Assembly: GCA_023663735.1 (NCBI GenBank)
Contig: JAMPGV010000002.1
Coordinates: 62,001-126,000, forward strand
Origin: Muribaculum sp.
GTDB lineage: Bacteria > Bacillota > Clostridia > Lachnospirales > Lachnospiraceae
Length of the DNA: 64,000 nucleotides
Reading direction: 5' to 3'
The translations under genes and the position numbers were made by a program. Numbering within the stretch: the first letter of the stretch is position 1; each line of letters begins with the position of its first letter. Of the stretch, positions 51,360 to 58,978 are shown piece after piece. The notes below the pieces were generated by a model, which was given only the letters and a program-made list of their open reading frames with translations, was not told the DNA's origin and searched no databases.

Positions 51360-52577
51360 TTAGATATTCTCCAGCGCCTGATACATGGTCAGCATCGGCG
51401 CCATACATGCGGCCACCATGCTTCCAACCACCACTGCCAGCACGACGATAATCATAGGCTCCATGGCCGCCATGAGGGACGCCACCGCCATCTCCACCTC
51501 TTCGTCGTAATAATCCGCCAGCTTATCCAGCATCTCCTCGGTATTGCCGGCCTCCTCGCCGATGCGTATCATGTGATACACCATGGGCGGGAACAGTCCG
51601 CATTCCTCCAGCGGCCGGGACAGGGGCATACCGATCACAATCTCGTCTTTGGCATTCTTCAGAGCCTCTTTAAAATAGACATTGCCCACCACGCCCGACA
51701 CGATATCCACCGCCTCCACCAACGGCACGCCGGATCCCAACAGCGTACTCAAGGTACGAGCCGTCAGGGAAGAGGCGGATTTCACCGTCATATTCTTAAG
51801 TACGGGTACCTGCAAAGCAATTTTGCCCACCACATGCTGACCCGGATCCGTCTTGCTGAAAGAGACAAGGCCAATTACAATGACGATCAGCACCGGCACG
51901 ATAATCATCCAATATTTCCGCAGGCCGACGCTTAAGGCCACGAACATCTTCGTGATCCCGGGCAGCTCCGTCCCCAGATCGGCGAACATGGACTCGTAGG
52001 TAGGGATGACCTTCACCAGCATGACCACCGCAACCGCGATGGCCACGATAATCACCGCCACGGGATAAATCATGGCCTTCTTCACCATGGCCTGCGTCTT
52101 ATTGCTCCGCTCCAGCTGGGTCGCCACACGATCCAGCGCCGTGTCCAGATTACCAGAGGCCTCGCCCGCGGACACCATGTTGATCATCAGCCCCGGAAAG
52201 ATCTTCGGATGCGCACTCATGGCCACGGTCAGGCTCTCGCCTCTCTCCACGCTGCGGCGCACCTCCACCAGAGTCTCCTGCAGCTTCTTATTTTCCGTCT
52301 GTTCGCTCAACATCTTCAAGCATTCCAGAATCGTAACGCCCGCCCGGGACATACTCACGAACTGTCTGCACATCACGCCCAGATCCCGGACGGTCGGCTT
52401 CTTGCCCCCGCCGCCCAGCTTGAGTTCCCTGTTCAACATGCCCTGCTCTTTGAGTTCCAGCAGGGTCATGCCCTTGCCCCGCAGATCCTGTCTGGCCTGC
52501 TCGATGTTATCCGCATCAATGGTTCCTTTTACTTCCTTGCCGTCCTTGTCAACGGCAACGTAGCCAAATGCAGCCAT
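51360..52577 (-). CDS. pilC: type IV pilus inner-membrane platform protein PilC
   Basis: 405 aa GspF-family protein. Two repeated cytoplasmic helical domains (VMCRQFVSMSRAGVTILECL near residue 68 and a second near residue 275) with three membrane segments, the last at IIVVLAVVVGSMVAACMAP. It is the rotating or clamping platform on which PilB acts. It follows pilB by 32 bp. Confidence 0.97.
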   Translation of the reverse strand: MAAFGYVAVDKDGKEVKGTIDADNIEQARQDLRGKGMTLLELKEQGMLNRELKLGGGGKKPTVRDLGVMCRQFVSMSRAGVTILECLKMLSEQTENKKLQETLVEVRRSVERGESLTVAMSAHPKIFPGLMINMVSAGEASGNLDTALDRVATQLERSNKTQAMVKKAMIYPVAVIIVAIAVAVVMLVKVIPTYESMFADLGTELPGITKMFVALSVGLRKYWMIIVPVLIVIVIGLVSFSKTDPGQHVVGKIALQVPVLKNMTVKSASSLTARTLSTLLGSGVPLVEAVDIVSGVVGNVYFKEALKNAKDEIVIGMPLSRPLEECGLFPPMVYHMIRIGEEAGNTEEMLDKLADYYDEEVEMAVASLMAAMEPMIIVVLAVVVGSMVAACMAPMLTMYQALENI

Positions 52578-52609
52578 TTCTTGTCCTCCCGGTATGTATT
52601 ATTCGGTAC

Positions 52610-54301
52610 TTATTCGTCAAAGGATACCCTCAGCATTTCCCCGAAAGCGGTCGTGCCGTCCACCACATATTCCGCGGCGCTCATGCGCAGGGTGCGCATT
52701 CCCTCTTTCATCGCCTGTTCCTTCAGTTTCTCTGCGCCCTCGCGCTTACTGATAATCCGCTTCAAATCCGGCGTCATCTTCATGATCTCGTAGACGCCGA
52801 TTCGTCCTTTAAATCCCGTGTCCGCACACTGCGGACAGCCGCAGGGTTCATAGATGGTCAGTTCCTGCATGACGGGAACCCCCATCATCTGCTTCTGCTC
52901 CTCCGTGGCAAGCACTGCCCTCTTGCAGGCGGGGCAGAGCCTTCTCACCAGACGCTGCGCGATAATGCCGATAACGGAATCGGCGATCAGATAGGATTCC
53001 AGTCCCATATCCTCCAGACGGGTGATGGTGCTGGCCGTGGAGTTGGTGTGCAGGGTACTTACCACCAAGTGTCCCGTGATGGAAGCCTGTACTGCAATGG
53101 ACGCCGTCTCCTGATCTCGAATCTCACCGATCATGATGATATCCGGATCCTGACGCAGGATGGAACGCAGGGCTGACGCGAATGTCAGATCCGCTTTGTT
53201 GTTGGTCTGTACCTGATTGATGCCGTCGATGTTCGCCTCCACGGGATCCTCGACGGTGATGATATTTACGTCTTCTTTGTTCAATTCGCTGAGCGCCGTA
53301 TACAGGGTCGTGGACTTACCGGATCCGGTCGGTCCGGTCACCAGCATGATCCCGTGAGGATTCTGCAATATGTAGTCGAACTGCTCCATCTCGTACCCTT
53401 TTAAGCCCAGCTGGCTCTTCTCGCGGTTGAGATTCATCTTGGCGGCGAGACGCATAACCACTTTCTCGCCGTACACCGTGGGCAGGATGGATACACGGAT
53501 ATCATACTCCACCCGGTCTACCATCTGAGTGATACGGCCGTCCTGCGGCTTTCTCTTCTCCGAGATGTCCATTCCACCGATGATCTTAATGCGGGCGATG
53601 ATGGAAGACAGGATGCTGGTGCTGTATTTCATGCGCTCATAGAGCGCGCCGTCGATACGGTAACGAACCCGGATATAAGTCTCCATGGGTTCCACATGAA
53701 TATCGGAAGCTCTCTGTCTGGCCGCCTTCTCGATCATCTCTTTCACCAGCGTCACGATCGGGGAATTGGTGACGCTCTCGTCCTCGCCCTCGTCCCCGGA
53801 GCTGTCCAGATTCTTCTCTTTCACATAGGTCTCCAGCGCGGAAGTCATCTCCTGCTGGCCGTAGAACTTGTCGATGGCCATCTGGATGCTCCGGCTGGTG
53901 GCCACCACCGGCTCCACCTGATAGTTGGTGATCAGGTTAATGTCATCCTGTGCGTTATAGTCCAGAGGATCCGCCATGGCCAGCTTCAGCACATTGAGAT
54001 TATCCTCCCGGAACGCATAGGGGAAAACCACATTTTTCTTCAGTACGTCGATGGACACCATCTCCAGAATGGCGGTCTCCACCACCACGTTCTGCAGATC
54101 CACCATCTCCAGCCCCAGCTGCTGGCTCAGCGCCATGGCCAGATTGTCCTCCGACACAATGCTTTGTTCGACCAGATACTCGCCCAGCTTCTTGCCCGCC
54201 TTGCGGTGTTCGCTCAAAGCGGACGCAAGCTGCTCTTCACTGAGCAGACGGCTGTTTACCAGCAGTTCTCCCAAACGAACTTTATTTCGCCTAAAATCCA
54301 T
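52610..54301 (-). CDS. pilB: type IV pilus assembly ATPase PilB
   Basis: 563 aa GspE-family ATPase. An N-terminal GSPII_E_N/MshEN domain (RLGELLVNSRLLSEEQLASA) is followed by the motor domain with Walker A GPTGSGKSTTLYTAL near residue 322, Asp box, Walker B (DIIMIGEIRDQETASIA) and a zinc-binding tetracysteine (CPACKRA...CGCPQC). It drives pilus extension. First gene of the operon, behind a consensus promoter. Confidence 0.97.
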   Translation of the reverse strand: MDFRRNKVRLGELLVNSRLLSEEQLASALSEHRKAGKKLGEYLVEQSIVSEDNLAMALSQQLGLEMVDLQNVVVETAILEMVSIDVLKKNVVFPYAFREDNLNVLKLAMADPLDYNAQDDINLITNYQVEPVVATSRSIQMAIDKFYGQQEMTSALETYVKEKNLDSSGDEGEDESVTNSPIVTLVKEMIEKAARQRASDIHVEPMETYIRVRYRIDGALYERMKYSTSILSSIIARIKIIGGMDISEKRKPQDGRITQMVDRVEYDIRVSILPTVYGEKVVMRLAAKMNLNREKSQLGLKGYEMEQFDYILQNPHGIMLVTGPTGSGKSTTLYTALSELNKEDVNIITVEDPVEANIDGINQVQTNNKADLTFASALRSILRQDPDIIMIGEIRDQETASIAVQASITGHLVVSTLHTNSTASTITRLEDMGLESYLIADSVIGIIAQRLVRRLCPACKRAVLATEEQKQMMGVPVMQELTIYEPCGCPQCADTGFKGRIGVYEIMKMTPDLKRIISKREGAEKLKEQAMKEGMRTLRMSAAEYVVDGTTAFGEMLRVSFDE

Positions 54302-54372
54302 CTCCGCAACCTTCCGATTCCACCGCGCTTGCAGAAACGCAGTTTGCCAAATTTTCTATACTTGTTAAGGAC

Positions 54373-54401
54373 ATTATATTCCGTTCCTCGCCGCTTGTCA
54401 A
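54373..54401 (-). promoter_or_regulatory. consensus sigma-A promoter of the pilus operon
   Basis: TTGACA (54396-54401) and TATAAT (54373-54378), both perfect, 17 bp apart on the minus strand. The predicted transcript starts near 54366 and has a leader of about 65 nt. Such a strong core promoter suggests either high expression or control by a repressor. Confidence 0.95.
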
Positions 54402-54442
54402 GAAAGGCAATGGCAAAAAGCCCAAAAATCCTTTAAAATATC

Positions 54443-54471
54443 TTGAAAAATAGTGCAAAATCATATATGAT
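54443..54471 (+). promoter_or_regulatory. promoter of the membrane glycosyltransferase gene
   Basis: TTGAAA (54443-54448) and TATGAT (54466-54471), 17 bp apart on the plus strand, divergent from the pilus promoter, whose -35 lies 42 bp away. The start near 54478 falls in the dyad described next. Confidence 0.7.
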
Positions 54472-54473
54472 GG

Positions 54474-54492
54474 AAAACAGTTCGACTGTTTT
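54474..54492. promoter_or_regulatory. dyad at the transcription start of the glycosyltransferase gene
   Basis: AAAACAG (54474-54480) and CTGTTTT (54486-54492) form a perfect 7-bp inverted repeat with loop TTCGA, overlapping the predicted +1. It could be an operator or a 5' hairpin in the mRNA. Confidence 0.5.
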
Positions 54493-54524
54493 GTTTCCAA
54501 ATTCAACGTCTGGAGGGTTTCTCA

Positions 54525-56561
54525 ATGAAAATACACTCGAAAACACGTTTCGCCATTACCCGTACATACCTGCTGCTCTTCCTGCTGATCGCCGCGCAGA
54601 TTCTCTACACCGCCTATATGTTTGCGTTTCACAAGGACGGCCTGCACTCCGACGAGGTCTTCAGCTACGGACTCTCCAACAGCTACTACCAGCCCTATCT
54701 CGGATGTTCCGGCGACGCCGATCTCATCGGCACGATCTCTTTCAACGTGGATCCCGAGACCGGCGCGTATGTCATGGACCGCTCCGACTTGAACCTCATC
54801 AACTGTTATACCTGGACGGAGGGTTCCGCCTTCAGCGACTATCTCACGGTGCAGCCCGGGGAGCGCTTCGCCTACGGCTCCGTGATCTACAACCAGCGTC
54901 TGGATCTGCATCCCCCTCTCTACTATATTCTGCTCCACACCGTCTGTTCGCTGTTCCCGGATCAATTTTCCCGCTGGTACGCCTTCAGCCTCAATCTCCT
55001 GTTCCTGATCGGCACGCAGATTTTTCTGTTCCTCACGGCCCGCAGGATTTCCCGATCGGACAGCGCGGCTCTGCTGGCCTGTCTGCTGTACGGAGCGGGG
55101 AACGGGGCGCTGAGTACCTTCCTGTTCCTGCGCCAATACAGTCTGCAGACCATGCTCTGCATGGCTTTTACCTATTTCGCCGTCAGCGCCTATTATCAAT
55201 GGCAGGATTCCCGCAAGATCGCTGCACCCGCTTTCTTTTGCGCGGTGGGCGCAGCTCTGCTGGCCTTTTTCACCCACTACTATTCCATCGTCTACATCGG
55301 TGTTTTCACGGCGCTTTACTGTCTGTGTCTGCTGTGCCAAAAGCGCGTCAAGCAGATGTTTGCCTTCGGGGGCAGCCTTCTGACCGCCCTGCTGGTCTTC
55401 TGCGCCCTCTGGCCGGTTTTCTTTGAGCAGACCTTCACTTATGACACCAAACATCTCGACCTGTTTTCCCCCTGGGTGCAGACAAAGATGCTGCTTCGGT
55501 ATTTCTGCCGGTACTGTCTGGGCTTCTCCATCCCCGTGCTGCAGACCGCCTTTTGGAAAATCACGCTTCCGCTTGCCGCCTTCCTGCTCCTTGCCTTCGG
55601 CGCGCTGCTGATCCCGTTCCGCGACGAGCCGTGGTGCCAAAAGATTTTCAGCTGGCTGAAACGCCTCCCCGGCCGCCTTGTCCGGGCGGTGAGGACGGCG
55701 GACTATGCCGTCCTGCCGATACTGGGCGCGGCCCTGAGCCTCTATGTGGTCATCGCCTTGATCACCAATGTCCCCTGGATGGGAGATTTTGTGATCCGGT
55801 ATCTCCTCCTAACCTTCCCGCCGCTGTGCCTGACCGCCGTTGTGGTTGTGTATAAGCTTCTAAAGCGGATCCCCCGCGTTCAGAAAGCGGCGCCCGCCCT
55901 GCTCGCCGCCTGTGTGGCCGCGGCGCTGATCTCGGTCAATCTCACCACCGACTCTCCCTTCCTGATGCCCCACTACGGGGAGCCGACGGACGTCTCCGCA
56001 CTCACGGAGGACAAAAACGTGGTGGTCATTGTCGATGATCTCTCCAGAGTGTTCAACATCGTACATTGTATCACACCCTATGTAACCGAAACCCGCCATA
56101 CCTACATCACCTCGAAGGAAGTGCTTGCATACGGGGCGGACGATATCCGCAGTCTGGAGGAACCCATCGACTATGTGCTGATTGTTGCCTCTTGTTTAAA
56201 ACCTGACGAGGCCAATCAAGCGGCTGCCGACGCCCTGCTGGCGGAGGCCGGGCAGTCTATGGATCCGCTGACGCAGACTCTTTCGTTTCTGGGCGTCACC
56301 GGCGATCTGTCTGAAGACGAATACACGGTTCTCGATTCTCTTCTGGAAGAAAGTGAGGATTCTTCCACAGAGACCGGAAAAGTCTACCTTCCGGATGAGG
56401 CGGCGTCCCTTGCCTCGCAGGACGGACAGTCCGCGGAAGTCCGCGTGGAAGCTGCGGACTGTTCCGCCGTCATCCAAACCTTCAACGGCGGCTGCCGCTA
56501 CAAAATCCTATGCGGGCTGAACATTCAGGGCGCTCTGTGTTATGTGCTGGAACTGGAATAG
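54525..56561 (+). CDS. membrane glycosyltransferase, GT39/ArnT-like
   Basis: 678 aa, ATG behind GGAGGG. An N-terminal membrane segment is followed by an extracytoplasmic loop with the acidic pair in GLHSDEVFSYG (residues 43-44), the usual catalytic feature of lipid-phosphate-sugar-dependent GT-C enzymes; about ten more membrane segments run to residue 490 or so, and a hydrophilic C-terminal domain follows. It probably adds a sugar to an envelope polymer or protein, on the outer side of the membrane. The only sizeable plus-strand gene here. Its end overlaps the next gene tail-to-tail by 22 bp. The acceptor is not deducible; pilin glycosylation is a thought from position only. Confidence 0.82.
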   Translation: MKIHSKTRFAITRTYLLLFLLIAAQILYTAYMFAFHKDGLHSDEVFSYGLSNSYYQPYLGCSGDADLIGTISFNVDPETGAYVMDRSDLNLINCYTWTEGSAFSDYLTVQPGERFAYGSVIYNQRLDLHPPLYYILLHTVCSLFPDQFSRWYAFSLNLLFLIGTQIFLFLTARRISRSDSAALLACLLYGAGNGALSTFLFLRQYSLQTMLCMAFTYFAVSAYYQWQDSRKIAAPAFFCAVGAALLAFFTHYYSIVYIGVFTALYCLCLLCQKRVKQMFAFGGSLLTALLVFCALWPVFFEQTFTYDTKHLDLFSPWVQTKMLLRYFCRYCLGFSIPVLQTAFWKITLPLAAFLLLAFGALLIPFRDEPWCQKIFSWLKRLPGRLVRAVRTADYAVLPILGAALSLYVVIALITNVPWMGDFVIRYLLLTFPPLCLTAVVVVYKLLKRIPRVQKAAPALLAACVAAALISVNLTTDSPFLMPHYGEPTDVSALTEDKNVVVIVDDLSRVFNIVHCITPYVTETRHTYITSKEVLAYGADDIRSLEEPIDYVLIVASCLKPDEANQAAADALLAEAGQSMDPLTQTLSFLGVTGDLSEDEYTVLDSLLEESEDSSTETGKVYLPDEAASLASQDGQSAEVRVEAADCSAVIQTFNGGCRYKILCGLNIQGALCYVLELE

Positions 56562-57493
56562 TCCTTCCGAAACACCGCAGTGGCGATGGCACCGTCCTCG
56601 GCTTTGCGCAGTCTGCTGCGCAGGCCGCCCGAGAACAGGGCCACCGCCGCCTCCTGCGCCATCTCCGCCAGCGCAGGTTCCTCCTGCTTTCCGCGGCGGA
56701 TCCGCCGCGCCCTCACAGGAATCCCCACATCAATCTCCGTGTCATAGTCCACCAGCTTGTACGGATAACGTTCCATCAATTTCAAGAGGCTTGCCTTGGT
56801 ATGCAGATACAGATGTCTGGGCGGATCCAAAGTATACAGTGCGGTCTTATAAGTACGCCAGTAATACTCCGACATCACCGGAAGCTGGAACACCAGATAC
56901 CCGCCGGGTTCCACATGGGCGTCCAGTGCGGCGATCGTCTCATCCTGCCGATAGATATGCTCCAGCGAGTGGATACAGGTAATCATTTGATACCTCTCCC
57001 GTTCCCCGATCTGATCCACGTCCCTCCTGCGCACCAATGTCTGCCCCTCCCACACCACGTCCTGCTCAATGTAGGGATCGATTCCGCACACATTCCGAAA
57101 GCCCAGACGTTTCAGCCAGCGGAGCAGCTCCCCGTCTCCACATCCCACGTCCAGCACCCGGTCCCCCGGATTCAGATATCTTACAAAGCGGTAATTGACC
57201 GGGTAGAATTTCCCGACCAGCCAGCCCAGCGGGTCTCTTCCCCGCAGCTGATATTTCATCTGCCGAAAGAGCAATTCGTTTTTCACCTGTCTTCTGTCCA
57301 TATTGAAAGAGTAATAGCTCCCTCTATCATAATACGCCGCGAGATCCTCCACCTTGTCTCTGATCTGCAGGCATCCGCACTTACCGCAACGGAAATAGGG
57401 GAATTTCCCCTCCGTGTGATACATGTTCCCCCGCAGAAGAATCCTTTTGTTTCCCTCCGCATTTCCGCAGATCCTGCATACCGTCCTGCCCAT
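56540..57493 (-). CDS. SAM-dependent methyltransferase with zinc-binding N-terminus
   Basis: 317 aa from the ATG at 57493. An N-terminal Cys cluster (CRICGN, then FRCGKCGCLQ) resembles the zinc module of sugar C-methyltransferases; the class I fold follows with motif I DRVLDVGCGDGELLRWLKRL near residues 110-130 and MITCIHSLEHI. It likely modifies a nucleotide-sugar or glycan. It lies 46 bp after the glycosyltransferase on the same transcript. Confidence 0.85.
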   Translation of the reverse strand: MGRTVCRICGNAEGNKRILLRGNMYHTEGKFPYFRCGKCGCLQIRDKVEDLAAYYDRGSYYSFNMDRRQVKNELLFRQMKYQLRGRDPLGWLVGKFYPVNYRFVRYLNPGDRVLDVGCGDGELLRWLKRLGFRNVCGIDPYIEQDVVWEGQTLVRRRDVDQIGERERYQMITCIHSLEHIYRQDETIAALDAHVEPGGYLVFQLPVMSEYYWRTYKTALYTLDPPRHLYLHTKASLLKLMERYPYKLVDYDTEIDVGIPVRARRIRRGKQEEPALAEMAQEAAVALFSGGLRSRLRKAEDGAIATAVFRKDYSSSST

Positions 57494-57539
57494 TTCCGCA
57501 CCCTTTCTGTTTTTAAGCTTTCCCGTGTTTCGCAACTGT

Positions 57540-58343
57540 CTATTTCAATTTTTTATAATTGCAGTAGGCCAGTTTATAAAAGTGCATGATCCCTTTCACG
57601 ATCGGACGAGGCCACATCTTTCCGAACATGATCTCATCCTCCCTCTCCCGCACATGATTCCGGATGCACAACATGCTGGTCGCCAGCTCGTGGATCCTGA
57701 AATACGTCAGCACTCTTTGATCGTAGTAAAACCGTCCCTTTAAAGCAGCAATCTCCCAAAAGGTATCCCAGTCCAGACAATACCGAAGCTCGGACTTGAA
57801 CACATCAAAATGCCCCAGCACAGCCTTGTTATAAGTCACGCTGGAACAGCATATGGAATTCCCGAACCGCAGCGTCGCCCTCTTCCAGCACCTTCCGGTC
57901 TGCAAGGCGGAGAACCTCATCGGGAAGCACAAGAGATTCCGCAGGCGGCAGTTGATGTCATTGCGCACTTCCTCCCCATCCTCTCTGGTAATCAGCGCCC
58001 GGTAATTGCTATAGAAAATGGCGATGTCATCATATTGCTCAATCGCTCGGAACAAATGCTCCGAATACACCCTGCTGTATTTGTCATCCTGATGCACCAG
58101 AGTGACATACTGCGCATCACAGGCGTTATAGGCGAAATTCCAGTCGATTTGAATGTCGCCCGGATCCGGATTGACGATGACGGGAATGTCATATTTGGCA
58201 GCCAGAGCCTCCACATACGCGTTCGGAGTCGATGTGCTGATCAGTATTTTAGAAGGGCGCTTCTGCCGTTTCAACGACAAAATACATTGCTCCAAATAGG
58301 GTGATTCCTTGTAGGTGCAGATCACAAAACTGTGTTTATCCAT
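57540..58343 (-). CDS. family 2 glycosyltransferase
   Basis: 267 aa from the ATG at 58343 (GAGG upstream). GT-A fold: FVICTYKESPYLEQCILSL at the N-terminus, SKILISTSTPN, and the LVHQDDKYSR segment with the metal-binding D-D, then WDTFWEIAAL. No membrane segment, so it acts on the cytoplasmic side, probably on a lipid-linked sugar. It is the first gene of a two-gene unit with a long leader. Confidence 0.87.
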   Translation of the reverse strand: MDKHSFVICTYKESPYLEQCILSLKRQKRPSKILISTSTPNAYVEALAAKYDIPVIVNPDPGDIQIDWNFAYNACDAQYVTLVHQDDKYSRVYSEHLFRAIEQYDDIAIFYSNYRALITREDGEEVRNDINCRLRNLLCFPMRFSALQTGRCWKRATLRFGNSICCSSVTYNKAVLGHFDVFKSELRYCLDWDTFWEIAALKGRFYYDQRVLTYFRIHELATSMLCIRNHVREREDEIMFGKMWPRPIVKGIMHFYKLAYCNYKKLK

Positions 58344-58565
58344 TCCTGTTTCCTCTTCCCTCACGCCGTATTTCAGACCGCTTTTTATCTGTAGGCTTTT
58401 TATCTGTAGGCTCTATCTCCGCCGCCTGTTTTGTAAAGTATCACTGTGCAAAGTGCATATTCAACGCAGACATCCCACCTTCACCGCTTGCGGTTCGCTA
58501 GGGTCTGCTTACGAATATGCAATCTGCACAATTCGGGTTCCGAAAAATGTAGTTTCGCAAACGTC
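58344..58565 (-). promoter_or_regulatory. long structured leader of the glycosyltransferase-methyltransferase unit
   Basis: Roughly 220 nt from the predicted start to the ATG at 58343. It can form an outer stem GCAGAC/GTCTGC (58503-58508 with 58466-58471) enclosing an inner hairpin ACCGC-AA-GCGGT (58483-58494). A perfect 15-bp tandem repeat (58381-58410) sits close to the gene. I do not recognise a riboswitch class. Confidence 0.4.
58381..58410. repeat. perfect 15-bp tandem duplication
   Basis: ctttttatctgtagg occurs twice end to end, with no mismatch, in the leader of the family 2 glycosyltransferase gene. Perfect identity suggests a recent duplication. Confidence 0.9.
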
Positions 58566-58571
58566 TAATAC

Positions 58572-58600
58572 AGTATAGCATAAATACGGGGAGGCGGCAA
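58572..58600 (-). promoter_or_regulatory. promoter of the glycosyltransferase-methyltransferase unit
   Basis: TTGCCG (58595-58600) and TATACT (58572-58577), 17 bp apart on the minus strand, with a TG extended -10. The nearest gene downstream is the family 2 glycosyltransferase, about 220 nt away. Confidence 0.65.
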
Positions 58601-58638
58601 GGGCTGCCGCTCCCAATCCCCCGTCCGCCGTTTTGGGT

Positions 58639-58680
58639 CTGTTTTGAATCATCCTGTTTTGGATCATCCTGTCTTGATCC
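58639..58680. repeat. 15-bp tandem repeat between tRNA-Glu and the glycosyltransferase promoter
   Basis: ctgttttgaatcatc, ctgttttggatcatc and a partial, diverged third unit (ctgtcttgatcc). It lies downstream of the tRNA terminator. No further function is apparent. Confidence 0.8.
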
Positions 58681-58713
58681 TTTTCGTATTCCCTATTTTC
58701 AGAAACAAAAAAA

Positions 58714-58747
58714 TCCTCGAAACCAGCATTGCGCTCTATTTCGAGAA
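58714..58747 (-). terminator. intrinsic terminator of tRNA-Glu
   Basis: The transcript pairs TTCTCGAAAT with GTTTCGAGGA (10 bp with three G-U pairs) across a 14-nt loop, followed by TTTTTTT. It lies 33 bp past the tRNA 3' end. Confidence 0.85.
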
Positions 58748-58780
58748 TTCCTTCGGGTTGGGCTGTTCTTTTGAACAGAA

Positions 58781-58852
58781 CAGCTGATAGGGGAATCGAA
58801 CCCCTGTTTCCGCCGTGAGAGGGCGGCGTCTTAACCGCTTGACCAATCAGCC
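58781..58852 (-). tRNA. tRNA-Glu (anticodon CTC)
   Basis: 72 nt. The acceptor GGCTGAT pairs with ATCAGCT (one G-U at the end), the D-arm is TGGTCAAGCGGTTAAGA, the anticodon stem CCGCC/GGCGG holds loop CTCTCAC with anticodon CTC, and the T-arm is AGGGG-TTCGATT-CCCCT. No CCA is encoded. It reads GAG codons, common in this GC-rich genome. It has its own promoter and terminator. Confidence 0.95.
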
Positions 58853-58893
58853 ATTTCAAGTCCGCAGCTGCGATTCAACCGCGGTACTTGTCT

Positions 58894-58922
58894 ACTATAC
58901 TACATCTGAATACAAAATGCAA
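58894..58922 (-). promoter_or_regulatory. promoter of tRNA-Glu
   Basis: TTGCAT (58917-58922) and TATAGT (58894-58899), 17 bp apart on the minus strand. The start near 58887 leaves about 35 nt of 5' leader to be trimmed by RNase P. Confidence 0.85.
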
Positions 58923-58978
58923 GCACTTTTTTGAATTTTCCAAATAAATTACGATTGTATCATTAAAATGATATATCA

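Noticed and set aside
54522..55640. 372-codon minus-strand frame opposite the GT39-like gene
   Set aside because: The plus-strand protein has clear membrane segments and a ribosome site; this frame has none.
58509..58859. Possible small protein overlapping the tRNA
   Set aside because: Its N-terminal codons are the tRNA-Glu gene itself and the rest is the spacer; no ribosome site.
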